Assembly (NCBI RefSeq): GCF_013407955.1
Contig: NZ_JACCBU010000001.1
Location: forward strand, 3,038,001-3,102,000
DNA: 64,000 bases
Direction: 5' to 3'
From: Microlunatus parietis
GTDB lineage: Bacteria; Actinomycetota; Actinomycetes; Propionibacteriales; Propionibacteriaceae
Each line of letters begins with the position of its first letter. The first letter of the stretch is position 1. The translations under genes and the position numbers were made by a program. Shown piece after piece: positions 1-9,806 of this stretch. Below the pieces are notes generated by a model, which worked only from the letters and a program-made list of their open reading frames with translations, was not told the DNA's origin and made no database searches.

Positions 1-344
1 GTCACGTCCGTGATCGCGGCCGGCGGCAGGACGATCCGCCAGCCGCGGAACCACCAGAGCGGCTCGGCGAAGAGCGTCAACCCGGTCGCCTCGGCCCGAA
101 GGCCCTGCCGGGTCAGGAAGCAGGGCAGCCGGACCAGCAGGACGCCCACGACCGCCAGCGCGGCGGCGGCGACCAGCGCGATCACGACCGCGATTCCGGT
201 CTGCCGCGGAAACAGCAGCACCGAGGCCGCCGCGGCCAGGACGGCCACCGGGGCCAGCACCGCCAAGACACGACCGAGCTGAGCGCGCTCGACCGCCCCG
301 AGCGGAAAGGTCTCGGAGCCGGCCGGCCGTTCATCCTGCGTCAC
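1..344 (-). CDS. Hypothetical membrane protein (partial, C-terminus beyond the window)
   Basis: The reading frame starts at a GTG and stays open to the left edge, so only about the first 114 residues are visible. After a polar stretch of about 25 residues there are two closely spaced hydrophobic segments (about 30-47 and 51-72). A soluble region follows, with the pattern FLTRQGLRAEATGL and several tryptophans. A pair of membrane helices followed by such a region resembles small actinobacterial PH-like membrane proteins, but that is only an impression. It is divergent from the SIS-domain gene. I do not recognise a function. Confidence 0.6.
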   Translation of the reverse strand, partial: MTQDERPAGSETFPLGAVERAQLGRVLAVLAPVAVLAAAASVLLFPRQTGIAVVIALVAAAALAVVGVLLVRLPCFLTRQGLRAEATGLTLFAEPLWWFRGWRIVLPPAAITDV

Positions 345-456
345 GGCGGGTAGTCAACCAGGCAGGTGGTCGATCGGTCACCGTACGGACGAATGTGTCA
401 AGGTTGTCCCGGCCGGGCCCACACCCCGGCCAGGCAGCAGAAGTAAGGAGACGCCA

Positions 457-1497
457 ATGCCCGACCCGGGCGCACTGATGGCCGCCGAGATCGCCGAACA
501 GCCGGCGGCCTGGCGGCGGTTGTCGATCGAGGGCCGCGACCAGGTGCGCGCCGCCGCCCGGCGGATCGCCGACTACGCGCCGCGCTTCGTGCTGTTCGTC
601 GCCCGCGGCACCAGTGATCATGCCGCGCTGTACGCGAAGTACCTGACCGAGATCGTGCTCCAACTGCCGGCCGGGCTGGTCTCGCCGTCCACGATGACGA
701 CGTACGGGTCGCGGCCGGACCTCCGGCAGACGCTGATGATCGCGGTCAGCCAGTCCGGCGGGTCGCCCGACCTGATCCAGTCGCTGCAGGTCGCCCGGGA
801 GCGCGGCGCGCTGACCCTCGCGGTGACCAACCAGCCCTCCTCGCCGCTGGCCGAAGTCTCCGAGCTCGATCTCGACATCCGCGCCGGCGAGGAACGGGCG
901 GTGGCGGCGACGAAGTCGTACACGACTCAGTTGCTGGCGCTCTATCTGTTGCTGGACGCGGTCCGCGGCGGCGACGGGTCGGCGACCGACGGGCTGCCCG
1001 ATCTGGCCGACCAGGTGATCGCCGACAACGACCAGTTCGTCCGGCTTGCCGAGCGGTACCGATTCGCGTCCCGGCTGGTCAGCACCGGCCGCGGGTACTC
1101 CTACCCCACGGCACGGGAGGCCGCGCTGAAGCTGATGGAGACCTCGTATCTCTCGGCGCAGGCGTTCTCCGGCGCCGATCTGCTGCACGGCCCGTTGGCC
1201 ATGATCGACCGGCAGGTGCCGGTGCTGGCGACGGTCAACGACGGGCACGGCGGTGCCGCCATGCTGCCGGTGCTGTCCCGGCTTCGTGATCTTGGTGCGG
1301 ACGTCTGCTGCGTCGGCGCCGGCGAGGCGGTCCGGGCGGCCTCGGCCGGTTACGCGCTGCCGGGCCAGGTCCCGGAGGAGGTGTCACCGCTACTGGAGAT
1401 CATCCCGTTCCAGCTGCTGGCGCTGCACCTCTCGGTCGCCCGCGGTTCCGACCCGGACGCCCCGCGCGGGCTGGCCAAGGTGACCGAGACCCTCTGA
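457..1497 (+). CDS. SIS-domain sugar-phosphate isomerase/deaminase (GlmS C-terminal-like)
   Basis: A 346-residue protein made of two SIS domains, like the isomerase half of glucosamine-6-phosphate synthase but without the glutaminase half. The first domain shows RGTSDHA (50-56), SQSGGSPD (98-105, phosphosugar loop) and ATKSYT (151-156). The second shows a GRGYSYPTAREAALKLME helix (about 211-228) and GPLAM. Such proteins aldose/ketose-isomerise or deaminate amino-sugar phosphates (AgaS/NagB-II/FrlB type); the substrate cannot be read from sequence. An AAGGAG ribosome site lies 7 bases before the ATG. It converges on the sugar importer operon, so a role in catabolising an imported sugar is plausible but unproven. 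Confidence 0.85.
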   Translation: MPDPGALMAAEIAEQPAAWRRLSIEGRDQVRAAARRIADYAPRFVLFVARGTSDHAALYAKYLTEIVLQLPAGLVSPSTMTTYGSRPDLRQTLMIAVSQSGGSPDLIQSLQVARERGALTLAVTNQPSSPLAEVSELDLDIRAGEERAVAATKSYTTQLLALYLLLDAVRGGDGSATDGLPDLADQVIADNDQFVRLAERYRFASRLVSTGRGYSYPTAREAALKLMETSYLSAQAFSGADLLHGPLAMIDRQVPVLATVNDGHGGAAMLPVLSRLRDLGADVCCVGAGEAVRAASAGYALPGQVPEEVSPLLEIIPFQLLALHLSVARGSDPDAPRGLAKVTETL

Positions 1498-1511
1498 GCG
1501 TCGCCGATCCC

Positions 1512-1540
1512 GCAGCGTGCCGGAGCCCGCCCGGCGCTGC
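1512..1540. terminator. Possible bidirectional hairpin between convergent genes
   Basis: GCAGCG and CCGG on the left pair with CCGGCGCTGC on the right, with a two-base bulge, in the 52-base gap between the SIS gene and the end of the permease gene. There is no T-run, as is common in actinobacteria. Weak evidence. Confidence 0.3.
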
Positions 1541-1549
1541 TCGCCGCCG

Positions 1550-2797
1550 TCACTTCGACGCGTTCGCGGCCCGCCGCTTGTTGAAGATGTCGAACGCGAC
1601 CGCGAGCAACAGCACGAAACCCTTGATGAACGCCTGCGCCTCGGTGCCGAGGCCGAGCAGAAGCATGCCGCTGTTCAGCACGCCCATGATCAAACCGCCG
1701 ATCATCGCGCCGGTCACGGTGCCGACGCCGCCGGTCACCGCCGCGCCGCCGATGAACACCGCGGCGATCGCGTCCAGCTCGAAACCGTTGCCGGCGTTGG
1801 GCAGCGCCGAGTTGCTCCGGGCGGTGAACGCGATGCCGGCGATCGCCGACAGCACGCCCATGTTGACGAACAGCCAGAAGTCCACGGCCTTGGTGTTGAC
1901 GCCGGACAGCTGCGCGGCGAGCAGGTTGCCGCCGCGGGCGTACACGTGCCGACCGAAGACCGAGCGGTTCATCACGACGGTGTAGCCGAGCACGAGCGCG
2001 GCCAGGACGATCAGCACGATCGGCGTGCCGCGGTAGCTGGCCAGCACGAACGTGATCGCCAGCAGGAAGATCAACATGAACGCGAGCTTGACCACGAACC
2101 ACCACAGCGGCTCGTCCTCCAGCTGCAGCTTGACCCGCTTGCGCCGCTCCCGGATGCTCTGCGCCAGCAGGGCGATCGCGGCCACGAAGCCGAGGATCAA
2201 GGTCAACGGCTCGAAGACGGACTGGCCACCGGCCAGGTCGGGCAGGTAGCCGACGCCGATCTCGGCGTACTCCGGCGGGAAGGGCGTGATCGGCACGTTC
2301 TGCAGCACCATCTGGGTCAGCCCGCGGAAGGTGAGCATGCCGGCCAGCGTCACGATGAACGCGGGGATCCCGATGTAGGCGACCCAGAATCCTTGCCAGG
2401 CACCGATCAGCGCCCCGATCACGATGCTGGCCAGGATGCCGAGCCAGACCGGCCAGTGCCAGTTGACGATCAGGATGCCGCTCATCGCGCCGACGAACGC
2501 GACCACCGAGCCGACCGACAGGTCGATGTGGCCGGCGATGATGATCATCACCATGCCGATGGCCAGAATGAGAATGTACGCGTTCTGGCCGATGATCGAG
2601 GTCACGTTGCGCGGCGTCAGCAGGTTGCCCTGGGTGAGCCCCTGGAACAGCGCGATGATCACCACCAGCGCGATGAAGATGCCCACCTGGCGCAGCCGGC
2701 TGGCCAGGAAGGCCATCGCACTGCCCGCCGGCGCCGGCCGCGGCGTGATCTTCGGGATCTCCGGCGCCTGCTTCTGTGAGGGCGTGTTGACCGACAT
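1550..2797 (-). CDS. mmsB: Sugar ABC transporter permease (MmsB/XylH/GguB family)
   Basis: A 415-residue polytopic membrane protein, about ten hydrophobic segments, with the BPD_transp_2 hallmarks QNAYILILAIGMVMIIIAG and HIDLSVGS, and later GxVTGAMIGGLIMGVLNSG. It forms the channel for a CUT2-type monosaccharide importer with the upstream ATPase and binding protein. A GAGGAG site precedes the ATG. The interval to the ATPase stop is 34 bases, so it is probably the last gene of the chvE-mmsA-mmsB operon. Length is typical of the XylH/GguB subgroup, which carries an extra loop near residues 205-235. Confidence 0.93.
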   Translation of the reverse strand: MSVNTPSQKQAPEIPKITPRPAPAGSAMAFLASRLRQVGIFIALVVIIALFQGLTQGNLLTPRNVTSIIGQNAYILILAIGMVMIIIAGHIDLSVGSVVAFVGAMSGILIVNWHWPVWLGILASIVIGALIGAWQGFWVAYIGIPAFIVTLAGMLTFRGLTQMVLQNVPITPFPPEYAEIGVGYLPDLAGGQSVFEPLTLILGFVAAIALLAQSIRERRKRVKLQLEDEPLWWFVVKLAFMLIFLLAITFVLASYRGTPIVLIVLAALVLGYTVVMNRSVFGRHVYARGGNLLAAQLSGVNTKAVDFWLFVNMGVLSAIAGIAFTARSNSALPNAGNGFELDAIAAVFIGGAAVTGGVGTVTGAMIGGLIMGVLNSGMLLLGLGTEAQAFIKGFVLLLAVAFDIFNKRRAANASK

Positions 2798-2831
2798 CAG
2801 GCCACTCCTCGGTTGTCACACTCGGTCATGA

Positions 2832-4367
2832 TCACGATTCCTTGGTCATGTACTGCATCAGCTGCTCCGGATCGGCGCTCTCGCTGGTCACCTCGCCGGT
2901 GATCCGCCCCGCGGACAGGGCGTAGATCCGGTCGCAGATGCCCAGCAGTTCGGGCAGTTCGGAGGAGATCACGATGATCGCCTTGCCCTCCCCGGCCAGC
3001 CGGTTGATGATCGTGTAGATCTCGTACTTAGCGCCGACGTCGATGCCGCGGGTCGGCTCGTCCAAGATCAGCACGTCGGGATCGGCGAACATCCACTTGC
3101 TCAGCACGACCTTCTGCTGGTTGCCGCCGGACAACTTGCCGGTGATCGCCGCCACGTTGGGCGCCTTGATCCGCATCGACTTGCGGTAGTCGTCCGCGAT
3201 CAGCCGCTCGGCATTGCTGTCCACCCAGCCCCACTGGGCGAGCTTGCCGAGCGCCGAGGCCGAGATGTTGCGCTTGATGTTCTCGATCAGGTTGAGGCCG
3301 TACCGCTTGCGATCCTCGGTGGCGTACGCGATGCCGTGCTTGATCGCCTGCTGCACGGTGCGGACCTGGATCTCCTCGCCCCGCTTGAAGATCCGGCCCG
3401 AGATGTTGTGCCCGTACGAACGGCCGAAGACGCTCATCGCCAGCTCGGTCCGGCCGGCGCCCATCAGGCCGGCGATGCCGACCACCTCGCCGGCGCGCAC
3501 GTTGAGACTGGCGTGATCGACGACGACCCGGCTGTGTTCCAGCGGGTGGTGCACGGTCCAGTCCTCGATCCGCAACACCTCGTCGCCGATCTCCGGCATC
3601 CGGTCCGGGTAGCGGCTCTGCAGGTCCCGGCCGACCATGCCCTTGATGATCCGCTCCTCCGACACCTCGTCGGAGTCTTCCGGGTGCACCGTCAGGGTCT
3701 CGATCGTCCGGCCGTCGCGCAGGATCGTCACGTTGTCGGCGATCGAGCGGATCTCGTTCAACTTGTGGCTGATGATGATGCAGGTGATGCCGTGTTCACG
3801 CAGGCCGCGGATCAGATCGAGCAGGTGGGCCGAGTCCTCGTCGTTCAGCGCGGCGGTCGGCTCGTCCAAGATCAACAACCGGACATCCTTGGACAACGCC
3901 TTGGCGATCTCCACCAACTGCTGCTTGCCGACGCCGATGTCCGTGATCTTGGTCGCCGGATTCTCGGCCAGCCCGACCCGCCGGAGCAGCTTGGCCGCCT
4001 CGACATTGGTCGCGTTCCAGTCGATCAGGCCGGCCCGGGACCGCTCGTTGCCGAGGAAGATGTTCTCCGCGATCGACAGGAACGGGCTCAGCGCCAGCTC
4101 CTGGTGGATGATCACGATTCCGGCCTTCTCCGAGTCCCGGATCGACGAGTACGCCGCGGGCTTGCCGTCGTACACGATCGAACCGTCGAAGCTGCCGTGC
4201 GGGTAGACCCCGGACAGCACCTTCATCAGGGTCGACTTCCCGGCGCCGTTCTCCCCGCAGATCGCGTGCACCTCGCCGCGCTGGACGCTGAGGTTGACGT
4301 GCTGCAGGGCCTTGACGCCGGGGAACGTCTTGCTGATGTCGACCATCTCCAGGATGAGGTCGCTCAT
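2832..4367 (-). CDS. mmsA: Sugar ABC transporter ATP-binding protein (MmsA/GguA/XylG)
   Basis: A 511-residue double-ATPase protein that powers a monosaccharide importer. The first nucleotide-binding domain has Walker [10 protein letters not shown] (38-46), a modified signature [15 protein letters not shown] and Walker [12 protein letters not shown]. The second has the degenerate Walker [10 protein letters not shown], a canonical LSGGNQQKV signature and [13 protein letters not shown]. That asymmetry is characteristic of CUT2 ATPases (RbsA/XylG/MglA). It lies between the binding protein (26-base gap) and the permease on the same strand. Confidence 0.95.
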   Translation of the reverse strand: MSDLILEMVDISKTFPGVKALQHVNLSVQRGEVHAICGENGAGKSTLMKVLSGVYPHGSFDGSIVYDGKPAAYSSIRDSEKAGIVIIHQELALSPFLSIAENIFLGNERSRAGLIDWNATNVEAAKLLRRVGLAENPATKITDIGVGKQQLVEIAKALSKDVRLLILDEPTAALNDEDSAHLLDLIRGLREHGITCIIISHKLNEIRSIADNVTILRDGRTIETLTVHPEDSDEVSEERIIKGMVGRDLQSRYPDRMPEIGDEVLRIEDWTVHHPLEHSRVVVDHASLNVRAGEVVGIAGLMGAGRTELAMSVFGRSYGHNISGRIFKRGEEIQVRTVQQAIKHGIAYATEDRKRYGLNLIENIKRNISASALGKLAQWGWVDSNAERLIADDYRKSMRIKAPNVAAITGKLSGGNQQKVVLSKWMFADPDVLILDEPTRGIDVGAKYEIYTIINRLAGEGKAIIVISSELPELLGICDRIYALSAGRITGEVTSESADPEQLMQYMTKES

Positions 4368-4393
4368 CGCCGATGCTCCTTCGCCACCCAGGA

Positions 4394-5527
4394 CTACTGG
4401 CCGGACTCGACTTCTTCCTTGGTGTAGTAGCCGGACTCGACCACGACCTTGATCAGGTTCTCCTTGGTCACGATGTGGGTGTCGTGCAGATAGGTCGGCA
4501 CGATCTTGACCTTGTTGTCGTACGTCTTCGTGTCGTTGGTCTTCGGCTCGCGGCCGTTCAGCAGATCGTCCACCATGGTGGCGGCGGTGTCGCCGAGCAG
4601 CCGGGTGTCCTTGAAGATCGTCGAGTACTGGACCCCCTCCATGATCAACTTGTCGGACGGCTTCTCAGCATCCTGACCGGTCACGATCGGGTTCGGGATC
4701 GCGGCCGCCTTGGTGGCGTTGAGGATGCCGCGGGACAGCCCGTCGTACGGCGCGAGGACACCGTCGAGCTTCTTGCCGCCCTTGGCGTAGAAGCCGTTCA
4801 GAATGGTCTCCATCCGGGCCTGCGCGGTCTCCTGCTTCCACTGCTGGATGGCGACCTGGGAGAACTCGGTCTGGCCGGAGCCGACGGTCAGGATGCCCTT
4901 GTCGATGTAGGGCTGGATGACACTCATCGCACCGTCGAAGAAGAAGTGCGCGTTGTTGTCGTCCGGGCTGCCGGCGAAGAGCTCGATCGTCTTCTTGTCG
5001 GTCTGGCCGGTGTCCTTGCCCTCGGCGTCGAGGATGCCGAGGCCCTGCAGCAGGGACGTGCCCTGCTGCACGCCCACCTTGTTGTTGTCGAAGGTGACGT
5101 AGTAGTCGACGTTCGGTGTGCCGTTGATCAGCCGGTCGTAGGCGATCACCTTGACCCCGTCCTCGGCCGCCGCGGCGAGTTGCTGGGACAAGGCCGTGCC
5201 GTCGATCGACGCCACGATCAGCACCTTGGCACCCTTGTTGAGCATCGACTCGATCTGCTGCTGCTGGTCCGGGACCTTGTCGTTGGCGTACTGCAGGTCG
5301 ACCTGGTAGCCGAGCTCCTCGAGCTTGGCCTTGACGTTGTTGCCGTCGTCGATCCACCGCTCGGACGTCTTGGTCGGCATCGCGACGCCGATCAGCGCAC
5401 CCTTGTTGTCCCCACCGGCGGGCTGCTGCGCCCCCGGGTCACCGGCCCGCGTGCCAGCGCACCCGGCCAGGCCCAGCACCAGGGCCGCGCCAGCGGCCAC
5501 TCCGGCAATCAGTCTGCGACGTTCCAC
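4394..5527 (-). CDS. chvE: Sugar ABC transporter substrate-binding lipoprotein (ChvE/XylF-like)
   Basis: A 377-residue periplasmic-binding-type lipoprotein. I start it at GTG 5527, which has GGAGGGG 6 bases upstream and gives VERRRLIAG followed by a hydrophobic core and lipobox LAGC; the frame extends 20 codons further upstream without a ribosome site. The body has the Peripla_BP_4 pattern of ChvE/GguA-linked multiple-sugar receptors ([17 protein letters not shown] near the N-terminus, [20 protein letters not shown]). It delivers sugar to the MmsB/MmsA channel. The preceding 285 bases contain a promoter with a LacI operator, so it is the first structural gene of the operon. Confidence 0.92.
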   Translation of the reverse strand: MERRRLIAGVAAGAALVLGLAGCAGTRAGDPGAQQPAGGDNKGALIGVAMPTKTSERWIDDGNNVKAKLEELGYQVDLQYANDKVPDQQQQIESMLNKGAKVLIVASIDGTALSQQLAAAAEDGVKVIAYDRLINGTPNVDYYVTFDNNKVGVQQGTSLLQGLGILDAEGKDTGQTDKKTIELFAGSPDDNNAHFFFDGAMSVIQPYIDKGILTVGSGQTEFSQVAIQQWKQETAQARMETILNGFYAKGGKKLDGVLAPYDGLSRGILNATKAAAIPNPIVTGQDAEKPSDKLIMEGVQYSTIFKDTRLLGDTAATMVDDLLNGREPKTNDTKTYDNKVKIVPTYLHDTHIVTKENLIKVVVESGYYTKEEVESGQ

Positions 5528-5623
5528 GAGATACCCCTCCACGATGAATCGGCTCGTCGGTACGAGGACGGAATCGGGCTCCCCCATCGGCGATTCCGGT
5601 CGCTCCGGCGTAACAAGGTCGAA

Positions 5624-5667
5624 ATGTGACCGGTCACATGCTTACTCCTGGGACGTTGAGGAGTCAA
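5624..5667 (-). promoter_or_regulatory. Promoter and LacI operator of the chvE-mmsA-mmsB operon
   Basis: On the minus strand TTGACT (5667-5662) is followed after 17 bases by TAAGCA (5644-5639). Directly after it comes the perfect 16-base palindrome ATGTGACCGGTCACAT (5624-5639), covering the expected transcription start. The same 6-base arms recur upstream of the lacI gene (6863-6878). A repressor bound here would block the chvE operon. Confidence 0.75.
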
Positions 5668-5812
5668 GCGATCCGGGACCGTACGCAACCCAAACGTGTC
5701 CGAAACCCGGCCACCCGGGCCCAAACAGCAGGCTCCGCACTCGACCCCGAGCTCCGATCGACCGGTCACAAGTGCAGCGACACGCCGCTAAAAGCGCTGC
5801 TTTGGTGACTGG

Positions 5813-6844
5813 TCAGCGGGGGGTGGTGGGGGGTGGGGCGGTGGAGTTTCGGACGATCAGGTGCGGGATCAGGCTCTCGCCGGACACGGTCGAGGGCGCG
5901 GCCGCGGGCTGGCTGAGCAGGCGGGCGACGCAGCGGCGGCCGAGTTCGGCGAAATCCTGCCGGACAGTGGTCAGCGGGGGCCAGAAGTGCCGAGCCTCCG
6001 GTACGTCATCGAAGCCGACCACGCTGACGTCGCCGGGCACGTCCCAGCCGGCGTCGCGGAAGGCGTGGATCACGCCGAGGGCCATCTGGTCGTTGGACGC
6101 GAAAACCGCGGTCAGGTCGCCCTGCCAGGCCAGCTGCTCACCGGCCCGGTACCCGAAGTCCGCGGTCCAGTCGCCGAGGATCGGCGCGGTCGCGGACAGG
6201 TCGGCGTCGGAGAGTTCGAGCAGGAAGCCCTGCATCCGGGCATCCGCCTCGAGCCACTCCTGCGGGCCGGCCAGGTGGTAGATGTCGCGGTGGCCGAGCT
6301 CGATCAGGTGCCGGGTCGCCGCCCGGGCGCCGGCCAGCTGGTCGACGAACACCTCATGCGGATCGTCGTTGGAACGCGAGTGCAGCAGCACGTACGGCAG
6401 ATCGAGGGCCAGTTCGTCCAGCGCGTGCAGGACCCGTTGCTGCGGCGCGATGATGACGATCCCGTCCACCCGGTAGTCGGCCTGCGCGGTCAGCGCGGCC
6501 CGGATCTCCTCGGGATCGGCGCTGATCAGGTTCGTCGTGTTGACCAGGTAGCCGATCCGGCGGGCCGCCTCCTCGATGCCGACCACCGCCGCGCCCGGCC
6601 CGTACTGGGTGCGCTGCGAGGCGACCACCCCGATCGTCCCCGAGCGGCGGGTGCCGAGCGCCCGGGCGATCCGGTTCGGCCGGTAGTGCAGCTGCTCGAT
6701 CGCCTCCTCGACCTTGCGCCGGGTCTCCGGCCGGAGGCTGGGATGATTGTTGATCACCCGGGAGACGGTCTGGTGGGACACCCCGGCCAGCCGGGCCACA
6801 TCGCGAATGCTGGCCGGCTGCTCACGCTGACCCGAGGCGGTCAC
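5813..6844 (-). CDS. LacI-family transcriptional repressor
   Basis: About 343 residues: an N-terminal LacI helix-turn-helix (ASIRDVARLAGVSHQTVSRV, then the hinge RPNRIARALGTRRSGTIGVV) and a sugar-binding core ending in the usual TTVRQDFAELGRR and ILRNS-like region. I start at GTG 6844; an in-frame TTG at 6859 would lie only 3 bases from the operator. It lies upstream of and on the same strand as the ChvE-type importer, and both promoters carry the same palindrome, so it very likely represses the importer and itself until a sugar ligand binds. It is separated from chvE by its own promoter region. Confidence 0.9.
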   Translation of the reverse strand: MTASGQREQPASIRDVARLAGVSHQTVSRVINNHPSLRPETRRKVEEAIEQLHYRPNRIARALGTRRSGTIGVVASQRTQYGPGAAVVGIEEAARRIGYLVNTTNLISADPEEIRAALTAQADYRVDGIVIIAPQQRVLHALDELALDLPYVLLHSRSNDDPHEVFVDQLAGARAATRHLIELGHRDIYHLAGPQEWLEADARMQGFLLELSDADLSATAPILGDWTADFGYRAGEQLAWQGDLTAVFASNDQMALGVIHAFRDAGWDVPGDVSVVGFDDVPEARHFWPPLTTVRQDFAELGRRCVARLLSQPAAAPSTVSGESLIPHLIVRNSTAPPPTTPR

Positions 6845-6862
6845 CGATACCCCGGACAACCG

Positions 6863-6888
6863 ATGTGACCGATCACATGGTCACTATA
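6863..6888 (-). promoter_or_regulatory. lacI promoter -10 and autoregulatory operator
   Basis: On the minus strand TATAGT (6888-6883) is followed 4 bases later by ATGTGATCGGTCACAT (6878-6863), with perfect 6-base arms ATGTGA/TCACAT. It is nearly identical to the operator upstream of chvE. The arrangement of -10 box then operator at the start site is the same at both promoters. Confidence 0.7.
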
Positions 6889-6897
6889 GGGCCCGCG

Positions 6898-7290
6898 TCA
6901 CACCTGTCGGATGACCAGCCCGGGCTTGATCCCGGACGCCTCCGCCAGGTGAGTGAGGTCGCCTCGATCGCTGGTGAACACGATCGCGCCGCGCGCCAGG
7001 GCCACGACGATGACGCAGGCATCCACCACATCCCTGGTGCCGGCCTTACCGCACAACGCACCGGCCGCCCGGCCTACTTCTGGGCCGATCGCGACCTCCT
7101 CACAGCTACGCAGAAAGCGCCCGAGTTGCACCTGCCGGCGAGCGTCACGCCAGGCCTGGGCCACAACGACCGCCGGCACGATCAGACGTCGCCCGTCCTC
7201 CAGCGCCAGGTGATGGATCGCCCACATCCGCCGGTCGTTCGCCTCGATCGCGAGCAGCACTCCCACGTCGTAGACGTACGGAACGCTCAC
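6898..7290 (-). CDS. vapC: VapC-type PIN-domain toxin
   Basis: A 130-residue PIN domain with the expected acidic positions: DVGVLLAIEAND near the N-terminus (D8), VVDACVIVVA in the middle (about 87) and TSDRGDL near the C-terminus. VapC toxins are Mg2+-dependent RNases that cleave tRNA or rRNA. Its GTG start overlaps the antitoxin stop in a GTGA junction, the usual translational coupling of the pair. Length is normal, so it is probably intact. The RNA target cannot be predicted. Confidence 0.85.
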   Translation of the reverse strand: MSVPYVYDVGVLLAIEANDRRMWAIHHLALEDGRRLIVPAVVVAQAWRDARRQVQLGRFLRSCEEVAIGPEVGRAAGALCGKAGTRDVVDACVIVVALARGAIVFTSDRGDLTHLAEASGIKPGLVIRQV

Positions 7291-7553
7291 GCAGCCGACG
7301 GGTCCGAGGACGCCAGCAGTTGCGCGTCCGCGGCGGCCATCTCGGCTCGTGCCGCGGCGAGTTCCTCGGCAGTGAAGGCTCCGTGCTCTTCCTGCCAGGA
7401 GGCCAGGAGCTTTCGACCGGTTCGACGTCGAAGCTCGTCCTCGGCTGCGCCGGCGATTAGCCTCGACAGCGGGATGCCTTCGTCCCGGGCTGCATCGCCA
7501 AGGGCGGCGACGAGGTCCTCGGGAAGCGTCACCGTCACCTTCTTCATGGCCAT
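7287..7553 (-). CDS. vapB: VapB-type antitoxin (ribbon-helix-helix)
   Basis: An 88-residue protein beginning MAMKKVTVTLPEDLVAALG, a ribbon-helix-helix DNA-binding N-terminus, then SRLIAGAAEDELRRR and an acidic alanine-rich C-terminal tail that would wrap the toxin. A longer frame exists upstream, but the RHH strand begins here, so I take ATG 7553 (ATG 7547 is equally possible). The stop overlaps the vapC start. It probably represses its own operon through the inverted repeat just upstream. Confidence 0.82.
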   Translation of the reverse strand: MAMKKVTVTLPEDLVAALGDAARDEGIPLSRLIAGAAEDELRRRTGRKLLASWQEEHGAFTAEELAAARAEMAAADAQLLASSDPSAA

Positions 7554-7576
7554 ACTTACACCATACGCGAGTATGG
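7550..7576 (-). promoter_or_regulatory. Candidate vapBC autoregulatory operator
   Basis: CCATACGCGAGTATGG (7561-7576) is an inverted repeat with perfect 6-base arms CCATAC/GTATGG, and a further CCATAC half-site lies at 7550-7555 over the vapB start. Position immediately before the antitoxin gene fits RHH-mediated autoregulation. Confidence 0.55.
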
Positions 7577-7704
7577 CGAACCTCGAACCCCGACTACTTT
7601 CAACCAGCACTGATTCCAATTTGGGTCCGTACCGAATTCACGAGTAGGGCATGCGACATTAGGCTGGTGCCGGCCGGAGCATCAATGAGGAGAGTGAGCC
7701 ACAC

Positions 7705-9675
7705 GTGAGTGAGCCGCAACAGAGTGAGGCGCTGTCGAACCTGCTGCACGAGGACCGCCGATTCCCGCCGCCGGACGAGCTTGCCGCCGCCGCCAACGTG
7801 ACGGTCGAGACCTACGCCGCGGCCGAGGCCGAGGGCGAGGGATTCTGGGCCGAGCAGGCGAAGCGGATCAGCTGGGCGCAGGAGCCGACCCAGGTGCTGG
7901 ACTGGAGCAACCCGCCGTTCGCGAAGTGGTTCGCCGACGGCACCCTGAACGCTGCCTACAACTGCTGCGACCGGCACGTCGAGGCCGGCCTCGGCGACCG
8001 GGTCGCGTTCCACTTCGAGGGCGAGCCGGGTGACACCCGCACGATCACGTACGCGGAACTGACGACCGAGGTGAAGAAGGCGGCCAACGCGCTGCTCGAA
8101 CTGGGCGTCAAGGCCGGTGACCGGGTCGCGCTCTACCTGCCGATGATCCCGGAGACGGTGTTCGCGATGCTGGCCTGCGCCCGGATCGGCGCGCCGCACA
8201 CGGTCGTCTTCGGCGGCTTCTCCGCCGACGCGCTGGCGTCGCGGATCCAGGACTGCGGCGTCGAGGTCGTGATCACGGCCGACGGCGGCTACCGCCGGGG
8301 CGCGCCGTCGCCGCTGAAGCCCGCGGTGGACGAGGCGCTGAAGTCGTGCCCGGAGGTCCGGTCGGTCGTCGTGATCAAGCGGACCGGCCAGGAGACCGCG
8401 ATGGCGGACGGCCGCGACGTCTGGTGGGACGACATCGTCGGCAAGCAGTCCGAGGAGCACACGCCGGAGGCGTTCCCGGCCGAGCATCCGCTCTACATCA
8501 TGTACACGTCCGGCAGCACCGGGAAGCCGAAGGGCATCCTGCACACCACCGGCGGCTACCTGGTCGGCTGCTCGTACACGCAATGGGCGACCTTCGATCT
8601 CAAGCCGGAGACCGACATCTACTGGACGGCGGCCGACATCGGCTGGGTGACCGGCCACTCCTACATCGTGTACGGGCCGCTCTCCAATGCCACCACGTCG
8701 ATCTTGTACGAGGGCACGCCGGACACGCCGCACAAGGGCCGCTGGTGGGAGATCGTCCAGAAGTACCAGGCGACCATCCTCTACTGCGCGCCGACGGCGA
8801 TCCGCACGTTCATGAAGTGGGGCGCCGACATCCCGGCGAAGTTCGACCTGTCCTCGCTGCGCGTGCTCGGGTCGGTCGGCGAGCCGATCAACCCGGAGGC
8901 GTACGTCTGGTACCGGGAGCACATCGGCGGCGACAAGACGCCGGTGGTCGACACCTGGTGGCAGACCGAGACCGGCATGCACATGATCTCGCCGATGCCC
9001 GGCGTGACCAGCGGCAAGCCCGGCGCCGCCATGAAGGCGGTGCCCGGGGTCAGCGTCGACGTGGTCAACGACGAGGGCATCCCGGTGCAGAACGGCGAGG
9101 GCGGCTACCTGGTGATCACCAAGCCGTGGCCGGCCATGCTGCGCACCCTCTGGGGCGATGATCAACGGTACGTGGACACGTACTGGTCGCGCTTCGAAGG
9201 CCGCTACTTCGCCGGCGACGGGGCCAAGAAGGACGAGGACGGCGACCTGTGGCTGCTCGGCCGGGTGGACGACGTGATGAACGTGTCCGGCCACCGGCTC
9301 TCCACCACCGAGATCGAATCGGCCCTGGTATCGCATCCGAGCGTGGCCGAGGCGGCGGTCGTCGGCGCCACCGACGCCACCACCGGCCAGGCGATCGTCG
9401 CGTTCGTGATCTTGCGCGGCGACGCCACGAACGGCGGCGCGGATCAGGTCACCGAGCTGCGCAACCACGTGGCCAAGGAGATCGGCCCGATCGCCAAGCC
9501 GCGGCAGATCATGGTCGTCGAGGAACTGCCGAAGACCCGGTCCGGCAAGATCATGCGGCGGCTGCTGCGCGACATCGCTGAGAACCGTGAGCTCGGTGAC
9601 GTCACCACGCTGACCGACTCGACGGTGATGGACTTGATCAAGTCCAACCTGGCCACCGCGCCCAGCGAGGATTGA
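7705..9675 (+). CDS. acsA: Acetyl-CoA synthetase
   Basis: A 656-residue AMP-forming acetate:CoA ligase that activates acetate to acetyl-CoA through acetyl-AMP. Visible motifs are [11 protein letters not shown] (about 266-276, ATP loop), WWQTETG (acetate/acyl pocket, tryptophan-lined), [20 protein letters not shown] (hinge) and [11 protein letters not shown] (about 609-619), whose lysine is the acetylation site that switches Acs off in bacteria. Length matches Acs (about 650). It starts at GTG. A strong hairpin follows, so it is probably monocistronic. Confidence 0.97.
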   Translation: MSEPQQSEALSNLLHEDRRFPPPDELAAAANVTVETYAAAEAEGEGFWAEQAKRISWAQEPTQVLDWSNPPFAKWFADGTLNAAYNCCDRHVEAGLGDRVAFHFEGEPGDTRTITYAELTTEVKKAANALLELGVKAGDRVALYLPMIPETVFAMLACARIGAPHTVVFGGFSADALASRIQDCGVEVVITADGGYRRGAPSPLKPAVDEALKSCPEVRSVVVIKRTGQETAMADGRDVWWDDIVGKQSEEHTPEAFPAEHPLYIMYTSGSTGKPKGILHTTGGYLVGCSYTQWATFDLKPETDIYWTAADIGWVTGHSYIVYGPLSNATTSILYEGTPDTPHKGRWWEIVQKYQATILYCAPTAIRTFMKWGADIPAKFDLSSLRVLGSVGEPINPEAYVWYREHIGGDKTPVVDTWWQTETGMHMISPMPGVTSGKPGAAMKAVPGVSVDVVNDEGIPVQNGEGGYLVITKPWPAMLRTLWGDDQRYVDTYWSRFEGRYFAGDGAKKDEDGDLWLLGRVDDVMNVSGHRLSTTEIESALVSHPSVAEAAVVGATDATTGQAIVAFVILRGDATNGGADQVTELRNHVAKEIGPIAKPRQIMVVEELPKTRSGKIMRRLLRDIAENRELGDVTTLTDSTVMDLIKSNLATAPSED

Positions 9676-9698
9676 TCACCGGGAACGACGCCGGACGG

Positions 9699-9730
9699 AG
9701 CGGGAGCCACGACGATTCGTGGCTCCCGCT
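9699..9730 (+). terminator. Intrinsic terminator after acsA
   Basis: A 14-base perfect stem: AGCGGGAGCCACGA, loop CGAT, then TCGTGGCTCCCGCT, starting 23 bases after the acsA stop. It is followed by a pyrimidine-rich tract rather than a pure T-run. Confidence 0.85.
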
Positions 9731-9806
9731 CCTGTCATCTAGGGTGGGAGCCAGGTGTGCCGGGAAGTCTGGTCGGCAGTTCTGCCATCGACCCCGGGAG
9801 TTGCCT

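Noticed and set aside
7600..9468. A 622-codon frame antisense to acsA
   Set aside because: It is the usual long mirror frame of a GC-rich gene, rich in Arg/Gly/His/Asp with no recognisable domain, and acsA is certain.
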